Assembly: GCA_014904845.1 (NCBI GenBank)
Contig: MU119202.1
Location: 1,116,001 to 1,180,000, forward strand
Reading direction: 5' to 3'
Length of the DNA: 64,000 nucleotides
From: Acephala macrosclerotiorum
Lineage: Eukaryota > Ascomycota > Leotiomycetes > Helotiales > Mollisiaceae
A model generated the notes under the pieces. The model did no database searches and was not told the origin of the DNA. It worked only from the letters and a program-made list of their open reading frames with translations. Position numbers and translations under genes: made by a program. This document shows positions 23,109 through 33,688 of this stretch, piece by piece; position 1 is the first letter of the stretch, and each line of letters starts with the position of its first letter.

Positions 23109-23603
23109 TTCTCGTTGTCATTGCCAACGAACGACATTCGAGACATGAAAACGGCAACATTCCCGTGTCCTGATACATATGCCAAATATTTTGACATTCA
23201 ACAGGATGAAAGGACGTAAGTGAGGTTGAAACAGGGATATGACAGCGATAGCGTTGCCGATCCCGGATGCACGCCCTCGCTGCTTTCACGGACGCCAATC
23301 CGAAAACGACGAGGCTTACTTTTGCTTGATATCTCCTTTGAGACCCGCCAGGCTTGATGCCTTGAAGTGATTCAAAGTTAAAATCGGTATGTGACAGCGG
23401 GGAGATCAACTCGAATAGTTGTAATGCAGAGAATATTGATGCCGATCTCGCTATTCAGGATTCAAGTATTGATGCATAAGTATGCCATCGATGCCATGGT
23501 CTGCTTCCTTCGTCAGCACATTTACCAACTTCTTACTTCTCAAACATACCTACCAAATCAAGGAAAGCCCCCTTGAAACTCCAGGAATAGCCTCAAATCC
23601 ATC
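23109..23603. promoter_or_regulatory. Divergent promoter region, regulator and aminotransferase
   Basis: 495 bp separate the ATGs of the Zn2Cys6 factor (-) and the aminotransferase (+). No coding feature is supported. If the factor controls its neighbour, paired CGG-type sites would be expected here; I did not find a convincing pair by eye. Confidence 0.4.
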
Positions 23604-24983
23604 ATGACCTCTCATTTTGACAACGAAGCACTCTATGCCTCAGCACAAAAGAACCTCCTCGTGTTCGGAAGCAGCTTCCTCCCAGATGTCATCATTAAAA
23701 CCTCCGGTCTCTACCTCTACACCGCATCTGGCAAAAAGATCATGGACTGGACATCTGGTCAAATGTCTTGCCTAACCGGACACGGCCACCCCGCCATTGT
23801 CGAAACTATCGCCGAACATGCAGCGAAGCTAGACCATTTGTACAGTGGCATGCTGTCACCTCCCGTCATCGAGCTTGCTGAGAAATTGACGAGCGTTCTG
23901 CCTGATGGGTTAGACAAAGCGATGTTTCTCAGTACGGGTGGGGAGAGCAATGAGTGCGCGATTAAGTTGGCGAAGATGTATACTGGGAAGTTCGAGATTG
24001 TGGGATTGGGTGCGAGTTGGCATGGTGTGACGAGCGGGGCGAACGGTGCTCAGTATCATGCTGGAAGGAAGGGATATGGACCTGTGGTAAGATATCCTGT
24101 TCGTGATCTCGATAGAGTTTGCCGCGCTAACATGATTCAGATGCCGGGCATGCACATGCTGCCGTCTCCAGACTCATACCGCTCGATCTTCCGAAACAAT
24201 GATGGCTCATACGACTGGGAGACCGAGCTCAACTATGGCTAGTCTCTCATCGATAAAGCTTCTGCTGGTTCGCTTGCTGCTGTGATCATGGAGCCCATCC
24301 TCAGTTCTGGCGGCATGATCGCTTTCCCTCCTGGCTACATGATAGCCATGAAAGAGCACTGCAGAAAACGAGACATGCTTTTGATAGTTGACGAAGCTCA
24401 GACTGGACTTGGTCGTTGCGGTGACCTTTTTGCCATCCAGCATGAAGGTGTTGTGCCGGATATCTTGACGCTGAGCAAGACACTTGGGAACGGACTTCCC
24501 TTGAGTGCTGTTATTGCGAGCAACAAGATTGCTAAAGTAACAGAGGAGAGAAACTTCATGTTCTATACCACACATGCTAATGACCCTTTGCCTGCCGCCG
24601 TTGGACTCAGGGTCTTGAAAACGGTACTTGAACAGGGTCTCGTGCAGCGATCAAAGACCGCTGGCGCACAATTGCATGCTGGCTTACATCGCTTGATAGA
24701 CAGGTATGGCTGTATTGGCGATATCAGAGGAAGAGGTTTGATGGCAGGAGTTGAGATCGTGAGTGATCGCGAGACAAAAGCAGCAGCCATTGATTTCGGA
24801 AAGAAATTGAGTGCCAGGATGATGGAGCTGGGTCTCTCTGCCACGATTTCAGCTAGGACGACATTCTCGGGGTGTGTTAGAATTGCTCCACCTCTGACCA
24901 TCACTGATGATGAATTGGCTGAGGGCTTGGCGATATTTGAAGAGGCTCTGAGAACTACTCAAGGGTCAATGCCATTGTATTGA
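23604..24983 (+). CDS. Class III PLP aminotransferase (dialkylglycine decarboxylase-like) with in-frame TAG at codon 195
   Basis: PLP-dependent omega-aminotransferase or 2,2-dialkylglycine decarboxylase relative. Exons 23604-24086 and 24141-24983 join in frame (442 codons). The 54 bp intron is GT-AG with GCTAAC before the acceptor and has no stop, so retention would add 18 residues. Features are MDWTSGQMSCLTGHGHP, the phosphate-binding FLSTGGESNECAIK, the aromatic ring-stacking region SWHGVTSG, VDEAQTGLG with the cofactor Asp, LTLSKTLGNGLPLSAV with the Schiff-base Lys, and THANDPLPAAVGL. The frame is broken once by TAG at 24240-24242 in ELNYG[stop]SLIDKASAGSLAA. Relatives have an aromatic residue (Phe or Trp) there. 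Everything downstream, including the active-site Lys, remains intact, so this is either recoded, a recent null allele, or an error. Confidence 0.88.
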
Positions 24984-25286
24984 GTGATGGGGGAGAAGCA
25001 GACGGCGCTCCAGATCAAAACTTGAGGGCCAGTTGGGGAGATGAGCCGAAGTCACACCCAATCGTCATCTTACACATTAACCTCTCGCCCTGCATACTTT
25101 GCCCAATCTATGTGCCGGCACAACCAGATCTTGTGGAGTGACGTCTTTGGATTTCCGATTCGAGAACGGATTATTGTAAGGCATTTCCGACCCGCTGCCC
25201 ACGACCACGTCGATGCCTGTGCCGGACATTGAGCGTTTGCATCCAATCCAACTCTTGAAGGATCTCTTCCTTTTTCTACGGCATGA
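24984..25286. other. Intergenic region between convergent genes
   Basis: About 300 bp between the aminotransferase 3' end and the 3' end of the minus-strand membrane protein gene. Nothing recognised. Confidence 0.5.
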
Positions 25287-26237
25287 TCAATTTCTCTTCC
25301 TTGCTGGTTGTAGCCTACCATCCACATCTCCAATGCCGACGCGGATAGCGTCGTTTTCTGCACTGACCATCAATTTTCTCATAGCCCTATCCTTGAGACC
25401 ATCAGCCTTCTTAAGCCAATCCTCCGTCTCCACGCCCCATAGCAAAGCCACAAGCGACTGTGAGTTCCCCAGTAAAATGTATCGCCCGTCTAGCCAGAAC
25501 ATATACAGGATGATTCCAACTATGAAAACATGTAACACGTTGACGACAGCAACAGGGGTGAAGAACCTCTTGGAAGTTGGTAACTGTACGTCCTCCATCT
25601 GGGCTATCGTCGCTTCCTGAGGATTGGTAAACCTTTCTAAATCCTCATAGTAAGCCATGCTTAAAAGGAGGATGGAATAAGATTGTAATGCAGCGGTTGC
25701 GTTACGGGTATCTTGGAAAGTGTCTTGAAACAGCGCGATCTGTCTCTCATGAGCGGCTGGAGGGTAGTGAACGCCATTATGCAGATAGAGACAGGCTCTT
25801 CAGGTGATCTCGTTAGCTGCAATTGATATGAAGGTGCTACCTTTGATCGAAGAAGTTTCAATTCGCCGCCCATTGGCGGTGGATCCGGTTGTCGGTAAGC
25901 ATGTGCAAACGCATATATGAGCTGGACTATGTTGGATGTTGAAATTTGTATATTCGGGGAGCAGATCCAAGGCAAGGCGGTGGTGGCTGTGAAGAGAAGG
26001 AAGTATGTGGCCGCAAGCTTCCATAAGTTATTGTTCTCACTTACACGATTACATACTGTAGGTTAGAAGCATGGCAAACCTTTTCGGCGTGCTACGACGT
26101 AGGAGCTAGGAATATTACCTATATCGAAGTGCAGTGCCGCATGCAAAAATCTTGAGCAAAGCCTCAAAGATAGCAACAACATTCAAGCTTTTCAACGCAA
26201 CGAAAGCTTCGAGTGATACTTGCACAGTGTGCTCCAT
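25287..26237 (-). CDS. Uncharacterised fungal membrane protein
   Basis: Three minus-strand exons (26119-26237, 25911-26039, 25287-25797) give 252 aa in one frame. The N-terminus MEHTVQVSLEAFVALKSLN is soluble. Hydrophobic segments follow around WKLAATYFLLFTATTALPWI, QSYSILLLS and VAVVNVLHVFIVGIILYMFW. The tail (WLKKADGLKDRAMRKLMVSA, then GRLQPARKRN) is basic and probably cytosolic. The second intron (25798-25910) uses a weak GTTTGC donor but has CTAAC at a good distance from its acceptor, and it is needed to keep frame. I do not recognise a named domain. It is divergent from UVE1, 323 bp between starts. An alternative upstream start at 26345 would add 36 residues. Confidence 0.65.
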
Positions 26238-26560
26238 CGTTACCCGAAGAAAGAAAGACCCCGAGCTGCTTTTGATTAGGATCCGTGGAGCGACAGCCTG
26301 AACTGAAGAAAGGGGGCCGGCTCGGAAAAACAGGGGTTCGTTCACGTGATAGCGCTAAACTGCTCTCGTACCTCCGCTATTTCTTGCATGACGTTGAGAT
26401 CTCCTCTCTGCATCTGCCTCCTCGATGACAGAATAAACAACTGATCGAAGCCGGTATACGCGTGACATCGGAGCTAGGCGCGCGACGAGAGCTGGAGTCT
26501 AGCACGGTAGGTATTTTCGCATCTTCTTAATTCAGCAGATTTCCTCCAAAGCACATTTGG
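26238..26560. other. Divergent promoter region, membrane protein and UVE1
   Basis: 323 bp between oppositely transcribed start codons. No coding feature was recognised. It probably contains both promoters. Confidence 0.45.
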
Positions 26561-29136
26561 ATGTCCTTTTCTCTTTTCCCTAGACTGCGGTCAAGCAGAT
26601 TCTTTTCTGTGCATTCAAGGACAAAAACTGCTACCAGCTACTCACGACATAGCCTTTGGAGCGAGAGGAGAGCACTTGCTATTGTGTTAACACTCACTAT
26701 GCCCCCGAAACGCAAGAGGTCGTCTCTAGCAGCAGATACTGTGTCTGCTAATGGTCTCTCGCCATTGAGCAATAGCACTCCAATCTTACCTCCAGATACT
26801 GCCATTCAACCACCACAGCCTAAGAGACAAGCCTCCCGAAGATGTAAAATCGACACGAATCCGGACTACAACGCAGACATTGTGGATGGGAAGGCCGCGT
26901 TGAGAGCAAGCCCGGACGCAGACGAGAAAGGTGAAGCTCTAGATATAGGGGAAATTGGACCCACAACTCCTGCGAAGACGAATGGTGTCAAAGCAGCCCT
27001 CAAACAAGGAGTTAGTGATTTTCCATTATCAGACATCGACGCACCGACACCAACAGCTACACCAGCGAAGAAGCCCAAGAAAACTCCAACAAAAAGCTCT
27101 ATAGCGGCGAAGAAAGGCTCCGACGAGATCAAAGCATTCAAGGCAGAACAAGCTGTGAAGAAAGCTGCCGAAGTCGGTGTCAAGAAAGAGGAGGACGGAG
27201 ATGAAGGGGACAAGAGAGTTGATCCTGATGGCGATGATGAGGCGCCGGCAGAGGATGTGGATACTTTGAAGAAAGAAGCGGCACGACCACCGCCTGTGAA
27301 TAGCGACTACCTCCCGTTGCCTTGGAAGGGGAGATTAGGATATGTAAGTGCATTATCATTGAATAACAGGTGTACTGACATGGACAGGCATGCCTCAACA
27401 CTTATTTACGATTCTCCAACCCTCCTATCTTTACCTCTCGAACCTGCCGCATAGCATCCATTGTCGAACATCGACATCCTCTTAAAGATCCATCTCAACC
27501 TGAACATACGACTAAGAATCGACCAGACAAGACTCAGCCAGCCTCCATCGAGCGTGGACAACGATATGTGGAAGAGCTATGTCTTGCAAACATACGAGAT
27601 TTACCAAAGATGCTGCGATGGAACGACAAATATGGCATAAAGTTCATGAGACTGAGCTCTGAGATGTTCCCCTTTGCCAGTCACGCAGAATACGGCTACA
27701 AGCTCACTCCATTCGCAAGTGAAGCACTGGCCGAGGTCGGGAAAGTCGTTGCAGAGCTGGGACATCGAGTTAGCACACACCCAGGACAATTCACACAACT
27801 TGGTTCACCTCGCGCTGAAGTGATTGCGAACGCCTTTCGAGATCTGAAATACCATGATGAGATGCTCTCCCTTCTCAAGCTCCCAGAACAATCAAATCGT
27901 GACGCGGTGATGATCCTACATATGGGCGACACGTTTGGTGATAAAGCGGCCACGTTGGAACGCTTCAAGGAGAATTACAAGGGCCTATCGCCATCCATCA
28001 AGCAGCGCCTTGTTCTCGAAAACGACGATGTCTCCTGGTCCGTACACGACCTCCTCCCCATCTGTGAAGAGCTCAACATTCCCCTCTGTCTCGACTTTCA
28101 CCATCACAACATAATTTTCGACCCTACCTAGCTCCGCGAAGGAACACTTGACATTATGTCTCTCTACCCTCGGATAAAGGCTACTTGGGATAGAAAGAAT
28201 ATAACGCAGAAAATGCATTACAGTGAAGGCTGCCCGGAAGCCATCACAGGACGTCAACGACGGAAGCACAATCCCAGACCGATCATACTACCCCCATGTC
28301 CGAACGATATGGATCTGATGATCGAGGCGAAGGACAAGGAACAAGCTGTTTTTGAGCTGATGAGGACGTTTAAACTGCCGGGTTGGGATACTTTCAATAA
28401 TATCATTCCGTATGAACGAGATGATGATAACAAGCCCTTGCCCAAGAAGCTGAAGAAGAAGAAAACAAAGAAACAGATCGCGGCCGAGATTGAAGAGTTT
28501 AGGAAGGAGCTTAGTGAGGAGGAGGAAGTTGCCAAAGAAGTAATCCCGGTTAATGAAATCGGCATGGGCGGGAAAGAAAATCGAGTCTACTAGCCTATCG
28601 GTATGGAAGAGTGGTTGAGGTCAAAGAAGCGGGAAGTGAAGAAAAAAGACGGCGAAGACGAAGACGAGATGTTCAAGAACCCCACACCTGCCAACTTCGA
28701 AGCTAGGAAGAAGATATCCGCTATGAACAAAGCTCCACTCGAAGATGGCATCAAACAAAGGCTCGCAGAAGCAGGAACTCGAGCGGACGTGAAAGCCATC
28801 CTGGAAGAAGTAAAAGCCAGACGCACCGCCGACGAAGTAGGCGAGAACAAGAACGAAGTAGACGACAAACCAGCCAAAAGAGCGAAGACCAAACCCACGA
28901 AAGAGAAGAAAGCTACGCCTGCGAAGAAAAAGAATGCGAAGAGTGCGCCGACGCCGAGTTTGTCGGATGTGGATGAAGAGGACGATGAGGATTTGAGTAT
29001 GCCAGATCTTTCGAACGAGGAGAGAGACGAAGTCGATAGGAAGATTATGACTGCTGCTCCGACGAAGATTTCGGGCAGGAGTAGGGAGAGCGAGGGGAAA
29101 GAGGATGAGTTATGCCGAAGCCGATGCGGGGAGTGA
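26561..29136 (+). CDS. UVE1: UV-damage endonuclease UVE1/UVDE with two in-frame TAG codons
   Basis: Nicks DNA immediately 5' of UV photoproducts; in fungi it works in nucleus and/or mitochondria. Exons 26561-27343 and 27388-29136 join across a 44 bp intron (844 codons). The N-terminus is Arg/Ser-rich like a mitochondrial presequence. A second ATG at 26699 starts MPPKRKRSS, a nuclear-signal-like sequence, so dual targeting by alternative starts is possible. The TIM-barrel core runs from GYACLNTYLRF through IRDLPKMLRWNDKYGIKFMR, HPGQFTQLGSP, ILHMGDTFGDK, LVLENDD, PLCLDFHHHNI and KMHYSEG, with the metal-binding His/Glu/Asp residues visible. TAG interrupts at 28129-28131 (codon 509, FDPT[stop]LREGTLD) and 28591-28593 (codon 663, RVY[stop]PIGMEEWLR, where the family has Trp), with no frame change. 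A long Lys/Glu-rich tail follows. Near 29113 a shift of one base would give the more typical acidic ending YAEADAGSDEE. Confidence 0.88.
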
Positions 29137-29628
29137 CGAGGAGTGAGCAGATTCTCGGTTGAGAGATGCTTTTCTTGATCGCTTTTGATATGCCTCGCCA
29201 ATTGGTGCAATCCTAGGTGTTGGTGGACGAAGACATTGGAACTTCTCGAATCAGGACGCTAGCATTCTCGAATCTTTTGAGGCAGGAGAGGCGAGTGTGC
29301 CCGGACTGAACGAGCTGCATCCCGTTAAGCCAATGATTTGGCTCTTCGTGGTTCTGTGGCTTGCGGCTTGGCCAATTGAGAAATCTAGATGTGCCCTGTC
29401 GCTGCCGACTCAGCCTCCACATTTCAGCTGAGTGCTGGCAACAAGTTAAATAATCTATCGCGCATGTTCTGCTTCTTTGATTCCTTGATTCCCAATGTTC
29501 GATTCCCATCGCTTGTCAGACATTCATTGCACCTTGCACATTCTGCCTTGCTAATTTGATTTGACGCATCGATTCACCGCCATATTTGCAGATTAATAAC
29601 TAACTGGTGTTAAGCCTTGCGAAATTTA
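29137..29628. other. Intergenic region
   Basis: UVE1 3' region and promoter of the downstream membrane protein gene. Nothing recognised beyond short chance frames. Confidence 0.45.
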
Positions 29629-31190
29629 ATGTTATACGCCATGGCCCAGAACATGACTTCATCGGGGGGGAGGGTTGGATGGGTATCTTCGGGTGATGGG
29701 AGAAGCACCTCCGATATCCTATGGAGCTGTTTCTCAGTCTTCTTGGTCTGCACTTGGAGCTGCCTACACTTGAATGTTCCAAGTACTGAGGAGTCTGAGG
29801 CTGGTTGGCTGAAGTGGCATGGTGTACCTTATTGGCCTGAGCCACCTTTGTTGAACAAGTGGACCAGGAAGGTCTTTTGGATGATGGCTATTGTCATTGC
29901 GCCAGAGATTGGGGTTGCTTACGCCACGAAAGATTATCTTGATGCAACTATATCGATAGCTAGAGCGAGCACTTCGGATTTACCCCCTGGCGAAATAGAA
30001 GGCAAGAAGAATGTTGGTATTGTTGATCAGTCGGTCGGACGGGATAAGTTGACAAAAAGCCATGCCTTTTTCGCAAACATGGGTGGCTTCAAGATTAGAC
30101 TGCGCTATCGTGTATCAGCGCCTTCGGAGTCAGATTCAGCAGCCACAGAGAGGGTATGCAATGATCAGATCTTCTCAAATTCTTGAACAAGAGGCTGATG
30201 CCACTGAGAGATAGGTGTATGAAGGCATTGTGCTCAGGTACGAGGCACTAGGTGAGAGTAGCTTGAAGTGGATTCGAAATACGGTTGCTAACTCTTCATT
30301 TAGAACATTTGCACGACCATTCTACAGACTTTGAGGTCCCCACAGAAGAAGACATTAAGGCTTTGAGCAAAAGTGATACATTCACCAAGGCATTTGCTTG
30401 CATCCAGTCTGCATGGCTTGTTGTGCAAAGCATCGCCCGGGCCGCTACAGGACTGCCTATCACACAACTCGAGCTGGCCACCATCGCATTTGTCGTTTGT
30501 GGAATTTTGATGTATCTATTGTGGTGGGAGAAACCGTTTGGGACAGAAAGAAGGGAGCTTGTTGTCGCCACTGAAAACCAGGCTTTTTGCGCTTCTTTTC
30601 TGGATGCCCACGAGTGGGATTATGTTCTTCGTATGCCTTCTGCGAGTGATTCGAATGCACAAGCGGGGCTTGAAAGAACTCGAAAACAACGGGTCGAAAA
30701 CCCAGAGGCCTTGAACTTCGTGAACATAGATGACACGAAGAGCGGCGACTGGATAGCTATCGCGCATGCGATATATAGAGCTATGAGACACTTATTCGGT
30801 CGCTCGACAACCCCAATCTACCCATCGGTGTCGGGAGGAGCTTCAATAGCATTCTACCTTTCCGGCACTCTCTTCTCTGCTTTTCACATCTTGGCTTGGA
30901 ACTGGGATTTTCCACATCCATCTATCAGGACTGCATGGAGAGCGATTGCACTTGCTGCTACTTGTGCAAATCCTGTTCTTATATTTTCGATTTTCGTAAC
31001 GAATTTACTATTCCTAAAGGTGCCAGCTATCAGTGAGAGAATATTCGCGATACTTCTGGTTGGTGTGATTATCATCTACCTTTTTGCCCGACTTGGTCTT
31101 CTGGTTTTGATATTCTACTGCTTCTCTTCGATGCCGGCAGCAACATACCAGACGGTGGAATGGACGAAATTTTTGCCTCATTTCGCATGA
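29629..31190 (+). CDS. Uncharacterised multi-pass membrane protein
   Basis: Exons 29629-30153, 30215-30251 and 30304-31190 join in frame to about 482 aa (478 if the ATG at 29641 is used). Introns are 61 and 52 bp; the middle exon is only 37 bp. The N-terminal region has STSDILWSCFSVFLVCTWSC followed by LHLNVPSTEE, then WTRKVFWMMAIVIAPEIGVA. I recognise this layout from large families of fungal integral-membrane proteins without assigned function. Further hydrophobic segments lie at ATIAFVVCGILMYLLWW, ASIAFYLSGTLFSAFHILAW, VLIFSIFVTNLLFL and IFAILLVGVIIIYLFARLGL. The middle (DDTKSGDWIAIAHAIYRAM) is soluble. No catalytic motif is evident. Confidence 0.78.
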
Positions 31191-31689
31191 GCGAGGCAGA
31201 ACAACTGGAACACACGGGTCAGAGCATGGAGGTATTCGGAGATGATGGACATCGGGAATGCTTCTCTATCCTAAATACGAATAGAAGGATGATGTGCCAC
31301 ATGCATATCCTCCGCGGAAATGTTCATTTTCGGACATAGCAATTTCAACTTGTGCTATGTTCGATAGCTTCCTCTCCCAAACTCTTATTAGACAGCCTTG
31401 ACGCCAAACCACCAAAAGATAAGAACGAGCGACGACGAGCCTTCTCTTCGGTATCACAGTCACCGATCTTCAGGCGACTGCAAGTCTAGACTGTTCTAGA
31501 GCAGCACGATGATGTATCGGCAGCGCCAATTTCATCTTATCAGTACGATGGGGGGTTCTGGCGTCAATATGCGGATTTCGATTTCCCCATACTTCCATCT
31601 TCTCCATTTCAAGATTCAACGTCAGCTTTGTTGTTCTATCCGTGCTACCAAACTTCATCATCATCAAGGGGCTTCCAAAGAAACTCACA
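31191..31689. other. Intergenic region
   Basis: No gene recognised. It may include the decayed promoter and N-terminal codons of the OYE-like pseudogene. The minus-strand open frame at 31470-31847 overlaps that pseudogene and has no support. Confidence 0.4.
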
Positions 31690-33150
31690 CCCACGTAAAT
31701 CTTCGCGCAGCCATTGACTTTACCATGCGGTCTCAACTTCCCTAACCGCCTCGTAAAGTGCCCCATGCAAGAAACCCTCACCTCAGAGCCATTCTTTGAC
31801 CCCCAATCGAGAAGTTCAAGGATATCTACGGAGAATGGGCACTTCAAAGTACGGACCCATAATCACTGGTCAAATTCAAATCGACATCCGCTGTAAGTCC
31901 CCTTCCCAACCATCAAGACCCATCATCACTCACTGATTTCAATGTACAGTTCTTTCCATCGCAGACGATGTGGTCTGTCACCAAAACACCATGTCCGAAT
32001 CTCACTTCTCCCTCTGGAAACAATAGGGCCAAATCTCCCAACGACACGGAACACCCACTATCGTCCAACTCGCCCACCCAGGCTGCATGTCCCCTTCCGG
32101 CACCGGCCTCCAACCCCCAATATGCCTCCCCTCTATCCCTATTCCGTCCCAGTCCACCTCTCAGACTCATAGCTTGAGGAAAAAGTCATAAAGAGGGTAT
32201 TAGGCCTACAACAAGAAATGATGTTGGAGCAGATAGATGAGGTGGTTGAGGGTTGGAAGAGAGGAGCGAGAGCGAGTAAGGCGACGGGGTTTAGGGGAGT
32301 GCAGCTACACGGTGCGCATGTGTTTATTTTGAGTCAGTTCTTGAGTCCGCGGACGAATCGGAGGGGGGATGAGTATGGTGGTTCTCCTAAAGGAAGGACG
32401 AAATTGTAGAAAAGACCAGTTATTGAGATTAGGGAAGAGTGTGGGAAGGAATTCTGTCTTTCTGTCAAGTTGAATAGTGGGGATTATATGGCTGAAGCTG
32501 GATTGACGCGAGATGAGGCGCCGGAACGGGTTAGATGGTTGGTTAGTTGGTTGTGGGATGGTTGATTTTGTGGAGATCAGTGGGGGAATGCGGAGACGAA
32601 GACGAATAATTTGCATGGGAGTTTTGGGTCCAAAAGTCTAGAGGCTGCGCCGAAGACTAGAGAGAGCACGAGGATTAGTGAAGTGTATTTTACGGAGTTT
32701 GCCGAGAGGGTGATGGTATTGAGAAGAGGTGCCGATTCAACTGAGTGGAGGATTTCGGTCGAGGTCGGGGATGACCGATGCGATTAATTCGGGTGTATAG
32801 ACTTGATTGGATTTGGACGGGCTGCGGTCTTGGAACCGGATCCGCCGAAGAAGTTGCTAGAAGAGAGAGTTACGGATGATGAGGCTTTAACGATGCCGCA
32901 TGTTGTGAAGGGGCAGTGGTTGGTGAGGTGGATTCTGGTTAAGGTTGTCAGGTCTGGATTGCCCATTCAATTTTTCTATCATAATATGAGACAACTTGGG
33001 GCTGGGTTGGGATCGGATTCTCATGCGACGATTCCGCATATTGTTTTGAAGAATATTGTTGGGACGGTGGGATCTGGGTTGACGAAGACGGTGGGACGAA
33101 TTGTGCAAGCTCTCGGACTCGGGACCACAGGGCCGAAGAAGTTCGAGTAG
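31690..33150 (+). pseudogene. Old Yellow Enzyme-like NADH:flavin oxidoreductase, broken
   Basis: A relative of FMN-dependent ene-reductases, recognisable from PLTLPCGLNFPNRLVKCPMQ through HGTPTIVQLAHPG, GFRGVQLHGAHVFILSQFL, SPRTNRRGDEYGGSP, FCLSVKLNSGDYMAEAGL, LIGFGRAAVLEPDPPKK and a hydrophobic C-terminus. The HGAH motif and the R-x-D-x-Y-G-G-S active-site region are present. The reading frame is damaged repeatedly. One-base losses lie in a C run near 31800 (C5 where C6 would fit), near 31840, in a C run near 32118 and in a G run near 32583. Further disorder is near 32545 and 32790. In-frame TAG codons lie at 32024, 32170 and 32407; the first two occupy expected Trp positions (LWKQ[stop] and LSDS[stop]LEEK). 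An intron with GTAAGT at about 31892 is still spliceable. Homopolymer indels could also be assembly errors. Confidence 0.82.
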
Positions 33151-33688
33151 GGTAGATGTGCCTGACCTATATATGATGAATATAGAGTCCTACGTCATCC
33201 TACAATATAAAACACACATGACAAGCATTGCAAAAGCATTAGACTCAAAACCTTAAAGTGTTGTGACAGTCTTGAAAGCGTCGAGGAAAACTTTGGGGAG
33301 GATGGGACTTACCTCGTTAGAGAGATCAATGAAAACGATATTAATCACGAGTGAAACCCACGCACAAATGTCGACGTCCAAATGATGAGTGGCTTTAGAA
33401 GTAACCTTCTAGCTGTGCAACTATATGTTACTAGTGAATGTCCAAGCGAAAAAGAACCGGGATATCATAATTCATAAGCAAATTGGTATCATAATAAACC
33501 CCGCAACCCTGATCCTAATCACTTTGATCATACTTTCCATCCAAACCCTATTCGTCCCGTCATACACACATAAATCGTCCTCAAAACCATTAAAGAGTAT
33601 GACGACATCAAAACAGAGTTCAAAGCAGTGATCCCCAATCCCCCCAATTTACCCCACTGACCCCTCCGTCATAATTCCATTAAAATTA
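33151..33688. other. Intergenic region between convergent genes
   Basis: AT-rich region between the OYE-like pseudogene and the 3' end of the sugar transporter gene. Nothing recognised. Confidence 0.5.

Noticed and set aside
25798..25910. Frameshift in the membrane protein gene near 25.84 kb
   Set aside because: An intron with a weak GTTTGC donor and a good CTAAC branch site restores the frame. The apparent continuation through it is probably intronic.
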